Made by a program: the position numbers and the translations under genes
NCBI GenBank assembly: GCA_937926515.1
Contig: CALAZZ010000208.1
Coordinates: 1-12,071, forward strand
Direction of reading: 5' to 3'
From: an uncultured Bacteroidales bacterium
GTDB lineage: Bacteria; Bacteroidota; Bacteroidia; Bacteroidales; F082
DNA length: 12,071 bases
In this document: one piece after another, positions 7,001 to 12,071 of the stretch
Numbering within the stretch: position 1 is the first letter of the stretch
Layout of the letters: each line of letters begins with the position of its first letter
Notes under the pieces: model-generated
Told to the model about the DNA's origin: nothing
Database searches by the model: none
What the model saw: the letters and a program-made list of their open reading frames with translations, nothing else

Positions 7001-8098
7001 TTACAACAGCTTAAACTTTTTTCCAGGCAGGGCAGCCACAATGCCCTCAAACTCAAGGCTAAGTAACAGACCTGCAATTTTGGAGACCGGCAGCTGGCTT
7101 TTAATCATGATGTCGTCCAGGCCTGCATGGCTACCTCCCTCAAGTATTTTGATAATTTTTGATTCCTCTTCAGTAAATTCTCTGAAAAGCTTTGTTTGAG
7201 CAGTTTGTGTTGTAATATCTTCATCCCAACGCATGATATAACGAATATCATCTGCTGATTCGACCATTGCTGCACGATGGGTCCTGATTAAATAATTACA
7301 GCCTTCGCTGTAATGATCATTTACTCTTCCAGGCACAGCAAAAACATCACGGTTATATGAGTTAGCAATATCTGCGGTGATGAGTGCACCACCACGTTTG
7401 GCAGACTCAATAACCACCACTGCGTCACAAATACCTGCTACTATGCGATTACGTCTGGGAAAATTCTCACGGTCCGGTTTAGTCTGGCTGGTGAATTCTG
7501 TCAACAACCCACCATTTTCAAGCATACGTTCAGCAAGCCCTTTATTTGAATATGGATAAATTCTATCAAGTCCATGACCTAGCACACCAATGGTTGGCGT
7601 ACCAGACTTAAGTGATGACCAATGTGCACAACTATCAATTCCGTATGCTAATCCGCTAACTATTGTAACGGAGGATCGAGACAGATCATCAATAAATTGC
7701 TCACAAAAGTTTTTTCCGTAAGTTGTGGCATTGCGAGTACCAACAATGCCCACAAATCTCTGCTCGTTAAGATCAGCCGAACCTTTGTAATAAAGCATCA
7801 TCGGGCTATCAGCACAATGTAACAGACGCTTTGGATAAGCTTTGTCAAGGTAAAAAAGTGGTTGAATGCCATGTCTTTCGATGAAGTTGATCTCTGTTTC
7901 TGCCCTGGTCAATACTTTCTGACTTAGAATGCTATTCACAGTTGAAGTACCGATACCGGGTATCTTTCCCAATGATTTCTTCTTTTCATTAAAAACTGCA
8001 GCAGTCCCGCCACAATAAGCCACCAACTTTTTTCCATTTACATCGCCCACTCCAGGAATGAGGGTTATGGCTATGTTATATAACAGCTGTTCGGTCAT
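7001..8098 (-). CDS. dprA: DNA-processing protein A (DprA/Smf)
   Basis: DprA binds single-stranded DNA entering during natural transformation and loads RecA. The preferred ATG at 8098 gives 365 residues; a TTG three codons upstream would be an unusual start. Domains in order are an N-terminal helix-hairpin-helix region (about 1-60, IPGVG and IPGIG motifs), the Rossmann-like core (about 95-285) with GIVGTRNATTYG (117-128), SGLAYGID (148-155), GHGLDRIYP (174-182), FPRRNRIVAG (213-222), RGGALITA (235-242) and the PGxxxxxxSxGxNxLI motif (256-271), and a C-terminal winged-helix domain (about 310-365, with EFEGIVAALPGKKFKLL at the end). All core motifs are intact. Presence of dprA alone does not prove competence, since it is nearly universal. 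It is 58 nt from the divergent glycosyltransferase, and a 142-nt gap separates it from the next gene in its own direction. Confidence 0.97.
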   Translation of the reverse strand: MTEQLLYNIAITLIPGVGDVNGKKLVAYCGGTAAVFNEKKKSLGKIPGIGTSTVNSILSQKVLTRAETEINFIERHGIQPLFYLDKAYPKRLLHCADSPMMLYYKGSADLNEQRFVGIVGTRNATTYGKNFCEQFIDDLSRSSVTIVSGLAYGIDSCAHWSSLKSGTPTIGVLGHGLDRIYPYSNKGLAERMLENGGLLTEFTSQTKPDRENFPRRNRIVAGICDAVVVIESAKRGGALITADIANSYNRDVFAVPGRVNDHYSEGCNYLIRTHRAAMVESADDIRYIMRWDEDITTQTAQTKLFREFTEEESKIIKILEGGSHAGLDDIMIKSQLPVSKIAGLLLSLEFEGIVAALPGKKFKLL

Positions 8099-8104
8099 GG
8101 CGGC

Positions 8105-8112
8105 CAAAAATA
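8105..8112 (-). promoter_or_regulatory. Possible -7 box for dprA
   Basis: The minus strand reads TATTTTTG, an exact TAnnTTTG match, 6 nt before the dprA ATG (8098). Transcription from it would give a nearly leaderless mRNA. No -33 TTTG is visible upstream, so the match may be chance in an AT-rich spacer. Confidence 0.25.
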
Positions 8113-8125
8113 GAGTAAAAAATGA

Positions 8126-8133
8126 TAAATTTG
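8126..8133 (+). promoter_or_regulatory. Possible -7 box for the glycosyltransferase
   Basis: The plus strand reads TAAATTTG, an exact TAnnTTTG match, with the GTG start at 8157 about 23 nt downstream, a normal leader length. No TTTG -33 element is visible at the usual spacing, which lowers confidence. It shares the 58-nt divergent spacer with the dprA candidate box. Confidence 0.3.
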
Positions 8134-8156
8134 CCTAATACAGAGTATAAAATACT

Positions 8157-9242
8157 GTGAGCCGAAAAAGAATTTTAATTTGCCCGCTTAACTGGGGTAT
8201 TGGTCATGCCTCTCGCTGTGTTCCTATTATTAATGAATTGCTAAGACAGGGGCAAGAAGTAATTATCGCAGCTGACAAAACTCCGTTGCATTTTCTCCAG
8301 GAGGCTTTCCCAAAATTAGAATTCTTAATATTTCCAGGATTTGAGCCACAGTACAGCAGTCGTAAAACACAACTTTTCAAAACGCTGACATCCATCCCAG
8401 CTTTGGCAAATACAGCAATAAAAGATCATAAACTCCTTGAATATCTAGTGAAGGCTCATCATATTGATGCTGTAATTTCTGACAATCGGTTTGGCGCATA
8501 CAGCAATCAGGTTCCTTCTGTTTTTATTACCCATCAACTTCATATAAGTCTCCCCGGGCTTACTATTTTGGCAAGACCATTTGTTGACGGGCTCAACAAA
8601 TACTTCATTCAGAGATACTCCACATGTTGGATACCTGATTATGAATCTGATCCAAACTTGTCGGGTAAATTATCACATCCGGCACCAAGTGAAATTAATA
8701 CAGTTTATATTGGACCATTAAGCAGATTTCCTCAGCCCGGACCAAAGACAACATCAACTAAAAAATTTGACCTGCTGATCCTATTGTCAGGTCCGGAGCC
8801 CCAACGAAGTATGCTTGAAACGAAAATTATCAATATGATCCATAGATTATCATTGAACATCTGTATCTTACGTGGAAAACCGGGAAGCAAACAGACCCTA
8901 AAACAAACCCAAAATTTGAAGATTTACAACCATGCCTCTGACAAACAAATTATTAATCTTATGAATGCTTCCGATTTGGTATTGGCAAGATCCGGTTATT
9001 CAACAATTATGGATTTGGTAGTGCTAAACCAAAAAGCTTGCTTTGTACCTACTCCCGGCCAGACCGAACAAGAGTACCTGGCACGCTTAATGAAAGACAG
9101 GGGTTGGTTCAATTATGAAGATCAAGAATCATTTGATATCACAAACATCCTGTCAACATCAAATGCCTATGCACCTCCAAAATTACCGGATGCTACACAA
9201 AGGCTTAAGATTGTGGTAGAAAACTGGATAATGAGTCTATAG
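8157..9242 (+). CDS. GT-B glycosyltransferase, MurG/GT28-like
   Basis: The protein has 361 residues and starts with GTG; no in-frame ATG sits close by, and the N-terminus RILICPLNWGIGHASRC begins exactly at the first strand of the fold. The N-terminal Rossmann domain shows LNWGIGHASR (11-20), equivalent to the glycine-rich acceptor loop of MurG-like enzymes, and AVISDNRFG (105-113). The C-terminal domain has LLSGPEPQR (209-217) and the nucleotide-sugar site ARSGYSTIMDL (277-287) followed by PGQTEQEYLA (300-309). I infer transfer of a sugar from a UDP donor in the cytoplasm or at the inner membrane. The acceptor is unknown; it is not murG itself, because the motifs differ and no mur genes are adjacent. 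It is divergent from dprA and followed by a probable terminator, so it is likely monocistronic. Confidence 0.86.
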   Translation: MSRKRILICPLNWGIGHASRCVPIINELLRQGQEVIIAADKTPLHFLQEAFPKLEFLIFPGFEPQYSSRKTQLFKTLTSIPALANTAIKDHKLLEYLVKAHHIDAVISDNRFGAYSNQVPSVFITHQLHISLPGLTILARPFVDGLNKYFIQRYSTCWIPDYESDPNLSGKLSHPAPSEINTVYIGPLSRFPQPGPKTTSTKKFDLLILLSGPEPQRSMLETKIINMIHRLSLNICILRGKPGSKQTLKQTQNLKIYNHASDKQIINLMNASDLVLARSGYSTIMDLVVLNQKACFVPTPGQTEQEYLARLMKDRGWFNYEDQESFDITNILSTSNAYAPPKLPDATQRLKIVVENWIMSL

Positions 9243-9289
9243 TTCTCTTAGTATGTATTTTAGTGTCATGTCAACCCTACTTTAGCCGG

Positions 9290-9427
9290 CCCAAGTCTTG
9301 ATATTTTTCCTCATATCTTCAATAAAAATCCTTTATGTAGCATAGGCTACACGCAGGGTTTCTTTTTCTATCTGAGAAAAAACCTCTGCGACTTAACCGA
9401 CACAGTAGCATTGACAAGACACTTGGG
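9290..9427. repeat. Nested inverted-repeat element (outer stem plus inner hairpins)
   Basis: The outer arms are cccaagtcttg (9290-9300) and caagacacttggg (9415-9427), complementary over all 11 positions if two bases (9420-9421) bulge. Inside are a perfect 6-bp hairpin with tetraloop (tgtagc/gctaca, 9336-9351) and a second imperfect hairpin starting at the next base (cgcag plus ggttt against aaacc plus ctgcg, 9352-9390, one bulged t). The arrangement could be a structured RNA, an attenuated terminator complex or a MITE-like remnant. No target-site duplication is evident. Confidence 0.5.
9330..9367 (+). terminator. Probable intrinsic terminator of the glycosyltransferase gene
   Basis: On the plus strand a hairpin forms from 9330 to 9357: cct and agg pair at the base, a 3 x 3 internal loop follows, then tgtagc pairs with gctaca around the loop atag. 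A T-tract tttcttttt (9359-9367) follows one base after the stem. It is 87 nt after the stop codon. On the minus strand the same hairpin is followed by attttt, so it could work in both directions. It competes with the hairpin at 9352-9390 for the cgcag segment. Confidence 0.5.
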
Positions 9428-9567
9428 AGCTATTTCCTAAATTTTCTTAAAAGCTTGCTGAAGAATAATTACCTCAAATACTACAAATGCTATCCGGAAC
9501 GTTTTAAAAATAAAAGCAATATAAACAAACCCGGCTTCAATTTGATTTACACTAACACCTGCAGCCT

Positions 9568-10305
9568 ATGCACATCCACAAAGACCTTAAAATGGCAGAT
9601 GTCATTCATTTGAATCACCATCTGTTACCTGTGATCAATAGATTTGGTATTCAATTAGGATTTGGCGACAATTCAGTGGAGGAAGTATGCCAGAATTATG
9701 GACTGAACCTTGATTTTTTTCTAGAAATTCTAAATACGTTTCACGATCCAACCTATTTCCCACTTGCAAATCTGCAGAAATTTTCTGCCAAAATGCTAAT
9801 TGATTACCTTCAGAAAACACATCAGTATTATCTTGAAGAAAAAATACCGGAGATAGAAAACCGCATTCAGCACCTAATAGAAGATGTTGCATTTGAAGCA
9901 CAGCACTTGCAAGTGCTCATGGATTTTTTTATTAATTATAAAAACGAATTGATATCACACATCAATTCAGAGGAAGAACGTGTATACCCTTATGCACTTG
10001 CATTGGAAAGGAAACTAAGTGGAAAAGTACATATAGATGATGAACTTATTTTGAGCAGGAACTATTCGATCAGGCTTTACGAGGAAGATCATGATGATGT
10101 GGAGTCCAAACTTTTTGACCTAAAAAATATTATCATTAAGTACTTTCCATCACCTATTGAAAGCAGCAGGTTCAATTCAATATTGCATGAGTTATTTGAG
10201 CTTGAAAATGATCTAAACAATCATGGCCATATTGAGGATCTAATATTAGTACCTATTGTTGAAAAAATGGAGAAAGAGCTTGCAGAGCTTAGTGATAAAG
10301 TTTGA
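9568..10305 (+). CDS. Hemerythrin-like di-iron protein related to RIC/YtfE/ScdA
   Basis: This 245-residue cytoplasmic protein has a short N-terminal ScdA_N-like domain (about 10-58, VINRFGIQLGFGDNSVEEVC) and a four-helix hemerythrin-like domain (about 70-240). All six ligands expected from YtfE are present in order: His85 (KTHQYYLEEKIPEIE), His131 and Glu135 (HINSEE), His175 (EEDHDDVE), His219 and Glu223 (NHGHIEDLILVP). RIC proteins are linked to iron-sulfur repair and nitric-oxide stress. The conserved Cys-Cys of the N-terminal domain is replaced by Gly-Phe (about 31-32), so chemistry involving that pair is absent and a sensing or oxygen/NO-binding role is an alternative. ATG 9568 is the first start; Met9 (9592) is possible. 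The stop lies 2 nt before the start of the LuxR-type regulator gene, implying translational coupling. A 325-nt upstream gap should hold its promoter, which I could not identify. Confidence 0.82.
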   Translation: MHIHKDLKMADVIHLNHHLLPVINRFGIQLGFGDNSVEEVCQNYGLNLDFFLEILNTFHDPTYFPLANLQKFSAKMLIDYLQKTHQYYLEEKIPEIENRIQHLIEDVAFEAQHLQVLMDFFINYKNELISHINSEEERVYPYALALERKLSGKVHIDDELILSRNYSIRLYEEDHDDVESKLFDLKNIIIKYFPSPIESSRFNSILHELFELENDLNNHGHIEDLILVPIVEKMEKELAELSDKV

Positions 10306-10307
10306 GT

Positions 10308-10922
10308 ATGAAACAACTACGCATTTTATTGATTTCAGATTCCTTTATCCTCAGGGAAGGGGTTAAGACCCTACTTAGCCTGCTTGAAAGACCATACAAG
10401 ATGGAGGAGTGTGAATCGCCTACGTTTAATTTCAATAGACTTTTGACCAAACTCAAACCCAATGTGGTCATTGCCAAACCTGATATGCTTTTGCCGTACA
10501 CCGTCTTGCCTCGCAAAAATGATGAAAACGGTCAAATTTATTATGTGGGCTTGACAGACGATCATACTCCAACCAAATTAAAAAGCAGGTATGATTTTTT
10601 ATTACCCATAGGCGAAGATAAAACTACGCTCTTACAGCTTCTTGAGTCAATGCTTTCATCTACCGGATACCTGAATGAAAAACCTGAATCAAATACCCTT
10701 AGTGAACGTGAACTGACCATACTGAAATATATAGCCCTTGGCAACACCAACAACGAAATTGCTGAACGGCTGTTTATCAGTACACATACGGTGATGACTC
10801 ACCGAAAAAACATTACTCGTAAATTGGGTATAAAGACCGTTAGCGGACTCACTGTTTATGCCATACTGAATAAATTGATCAAAGTTGAAGAATTGCAAGT
10901 AATCAAGCAGGAAAACAAGTGA
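10308..10922 (+). CDS. LuxR/NarL-type regulator with degenerate receiver domain
   Basis: The product is 204 residues from ATG 10308. The first about 120 residues align with a response-regulator receiver: LRILLISDSFILREGVKTLL matches the usual opening, but the first acidic-pocket Asp is Ser10 (Asp11 is retained), the phospho-acceptor position in PNVVIAKP is Lys57 and the conserved Lys near the C-terminal end is Pro100. It is therefore very unlikely to be regulated by Asp phosphorylation. A linker leads to a normal LuxR-type helix-turn-helix (about 131-188; LSERELTILKYIALGNTNNEIA, then FISTHTVMTHRKNITRKLGI). No histidine kinase gene is in the window. It starts 2 nt after the di-iron gene and ends 5 nt before the first flavodoxin, so the three form one transcript. 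A TTG two codons upstream overlaps the previous stop and is a less likely start. Confidence 0.87.
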   Translation: MKQLRILLISDSFILREGVKTLLSLLERPYKMEECESPTFNFNRLLTKLKPNVVIAKPDMLLPYTVLPRKNDENGQIYYVGLTDDHTPTKLKSRYDFLLPIGEDKTTLLQLLESMLSSTGYLNEKPESNTLSERELTILKYIALGNTNNEIAERLFISTHTVMTHRKNITRKLGIKTVSGLTVYAILNKLIKVEELQVIKQENK

Positions 10923-10927
10923 TGTAG

Positions 10928-11458
10928 ATGAAACGTATTGCATTGTTTTATGGGAGCTCGGGTGGCAATACCAAGAAAGTTGCAAAAATGATCGCTAATT
11001 GTTTTGGCAACACCAAAATATACAATATTGAAAACGCAAGCAAAAATGACCTTGAAGCCCATGATTTCCTGATTTTTGGGATTCCAACCTGGGGCATCGG
11101 GAATATGCAGTTTGACTGGGAAGACTTTTCAAAAGTTTTGAGAAAAGCAAATCTTAAAAGCAAAACAGTTGCTTTGTTTGGGTTGGGAGACCAAATTAAC
11201 TACCCGGATCATTTCGCTGACGCACTTGGTCTGCTTTATTGGTTATTGGCCGATAAAGCAGATATAATAGGCAGATGGCCGTCAGCAGGATACCGTTTCA
11301 ATAAATCAAAAGCACTTCAAAATGGCTATTTTCATGGGCTGGTGCTGGACATGGACAATGAAGAGTACCTCACCATACCTCGAATCGAAAGATGGTGCCA
11401 TCTGCTAAGACTTGAAATTGAAAATAGGTCCCAATTTATTCCTGCAATCGCAAACTAG
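10928..11458 (+). CDS. fldA: Flavodoxin, long-chain (first of two)
   Basis: Flavodoxins carry one or two electrons on FMN in the cytoplasm and often replace ferredoxin when iron is scarce. The 176-residue chain has the long-chain layout: phosphate loop LFYGSSGGNTKKVA (7-19), the 50s loop IPTWGIGNMQFDWEDF (52-67) with Trp55 stacking on the flavin, and the 90s loop ALFGLGDQINYPDHFADALG (82-101) with Tyr92 as the second stacking residue, then GRWPSAGYRF (115-124). The phosphate loop has SGGNT in place of the usual DTGNT, with the first Thr replaced by Gly. The gene starts 5 nt after the regulator. Whether it feeds a particular reductase is unknown, as no partner is next to it. Confidence 0.92.
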   Translation: MKRIALFYGSSGGNTKKVAKMIANCFGNTKIYNIENASKNDLEAHDFLIFGIPTWGIGNMQFDWEDFSKVLRKANLKSKTVALFGLGDQINYPDHFADALGLLYWLLADKADIIGRWPSAGYRFNKSKALQNGYFHGLVLDMDNEEYLTIPRIERWCHLLRLEIENRSQFIPAIAN

Positions 11459-11469
11459 GTTTATTTTCA

Positions 11470-11477
11470 TATTTTTG
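11470..11477 (+). promoter_or_regulatory. Possible promoter for the second flavodoxin
   Basis: TATTTTTG is an exact match to TAnnTTTG and is followed by CAGG, a typical Bacteroidota -7 context. It lies in the 56-nt gap between the flavodoxin genes, 37 nt before ATG 11515. No -33 TTTG is visible. If real, the second flavodoxin can be expressed independently of the upstream three genes. Confidence 0.38.
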
Positions 11478-11514
11478 CAGGCAGTTGTCACAATTTAAGA
11501 CCATCAAATATAAT

Positions 11515-12015
11515 ATGGATACCATCGGAATATTCTATGGCTCAACTTCAGGTTCGACAAAAGAAGTTGCCGAAAAAATACAGAAAGCATTTGGCAAAAA
11601 GGCCGAATTGCATAACATCAACGAAGCCACTATTGAAATGATACAGGGATACACCAATCTGGTTTTTGGCACCTCAGCCTGGGGAATTGGTGATATGCAG
11701 GATGATTGGGAAGATTTCATTGATGAGCTGTCGGAGGTGGATTTTAATAAAAAGAAGTTAGCTCTTTTTGGAACCGGTGACCAGGAGGAATACCCGGAGA
11801 GTTTTGTTGATGGGCTGGGAACCCTTTACTGCCGTTTGCCCGATAAATCCGTAGTGGTTGGATTTTGGCCTAAGAAAGGATATAAATACTACTTCTCACT
11901 TGCTGAGAAAGATGACCAGTTCGTCGGACTTGTTATCGATAACCACCACCAGGCTGACCAAACAGATGATCGAATAGCTAAATGGACCGAAATGCTTAAA
12001 AAAGAGTTCATCTAG
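11515..12015 (+). CDS. Flavodoxin, long-chain (second of two, divergent paralogue)
   Basis: From ATG 11515 this is 166 residues, starting MDTIGIFYGS exactly at the first beta strand; a TTG ten codons upstream would only add an unrelated extension. The phosphate loop reads YGSTSGSTKEVA (8-19), with Ser-Gly-Ser-Thr where most flavodoxins have Thr-Gly-Asn-Thr. The 50s loop is TSAWGIGDMQDDWEDF (53-68), where Pro-Thr before the stacking Trp56 is Ser-Ala. The 90s loop LFGTGDQEEYPESFVDGLG keeps Tyr93, and VGLVIDN (137-143) is typical of the long-chain C-terminal half. The two flavodoxins look like an ancient tandem duplication rather than a recent copy, since they differ throughout but share the same layout. 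The 56 bases after the stop contain no recognisable gene or terminator before the window ends. Confidence 0.91.
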   Translation: MDTIGIFYGSTSGSTKEVAEKIQKAFGKKAELHNINEATIEMIQGYTNLVFGTSAWGIGDMQDDWEDFIDELSEVDFNKKKLALFGTGDQEEYPESFVDGLGTLYCRLPDKSVVVGFWPKKGYKYYFSLAEKDDQFVGLVIDNHHQADQTDDRIAKWTEMLKKEFI

Positions 12016-12071
12016 CATTCTGACTAACGTTTTTGTAATCCATTATATCTCAAGATGATGTGATTCCAAGT

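Larger units (their letters stand above)
9243..9567 (+). other. Gene-free stretch with hairpins
   Basis: No frame of useful length is present on either strand in these 325 nt. It holds the probable terminator of the glycosyltransferase (9330-9367), a long inverted repeat (9290-9427) and, from about 9431 to 9567, an AT-rich leader for the hemerythrin-like gene. No TAnnTTTG box is visible in that leader. Confidence 0.7.

Noticed and set aside
8157..9242. Identification of the glycosyltransferase as MurG
   Set aside because: It shares the fold and general motifs, but lacks the murein gene context, and its SDNRFG and ARSGYST motifs fit a different MurG-like subgroup.
9290..9427. Intact insertion sequence or MITE
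   Set aside because: There is no transposase frame and no direct target-site duplication flanking the inverted repeats, so only a remnant could be argued; kept as a structural repeat.
9542..9555. FNR/Crp-like site TTGAT-N4-ACTAA upstream of the di-iron gene
   Set aside because: Only the left half matches the TTGAT-N4-ATCAA pattern; the right half agrees at 3 of 5 positions, which is expected by chance in AT-rich DNA.

Overview
The window reads as a chromosomal segment of a member of the Bacteroidota. The support is an AT-rich, leader-poor gene layout, a DUF6089-type outer-membrane protein, a single-POTRA Omp85 protein, a CBS-ACT protein and the order nadK - DUF6089 - uppS - bamA, which is a familiar arrangement in that phylum. 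No mobile element, CRISPR array, rRNA or tRNA gene was recognised. A finer taxonomic placement cannot be settled from the sequence.

Left part (1-8098, all minus strand, transcribed right to left). dprA (DNA processing) comes first, then a 142-nt gap with a possible promoter. A tight run follows: small cupin - rsgA - CBS/ACT protein - Omp85-like protein - nadK - DUF6089 protein - uppS - bamA (cut by the left window edge). Spacings are -1, 6, 4, 73, 92, 18 and 10 nt. The theme is envelope biogenesis: UppS makes the lipid carrier, BamA and its single-POTRA relative belong to the outer-membrane beta-barrel insertase superfamily, and DUF6089 is a predicted barrel. NAD kinase and the ribosome-assembly GTPase RsgA are housekeeping passengers.

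Middle (8099-9567). A 58-nt divergent spacer separates dprA from a plus-strand MurG/GT28-like glycosyltransferase. A 325-nt gene-free stretch follows. It holds a likely terminator for the glycosyltransferase and, around it, a long inverted repeat (9290-9427) enclosing further hairpins. It could be a structured RNA or a small non-autonomous element remnant.

Right part (9568-12015, plus strand). This compact accessory cluster is the most interesting segment: a hemerythrin-like/RIC (YtfE-ScdA type) di-iron protein with all six predicted iron ligands but without the family's N-terminal Cys-Cys; 2 nt later a LuxR/NarL-type regulator whose receiver domain has lost its phospho-acceptor Asp and conserved Lys; then two consecutive, divergent long-chain flavodoxins. 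I infer an NO/oxygen/iron-responsive module in which the di-iron protein may provide the signal that the pseudo-receiver can no longer take from a histidine kinase, with flavodoxins as output. That link is a hypothesis drawn from gene order and residue losses, not something the sequence proves.
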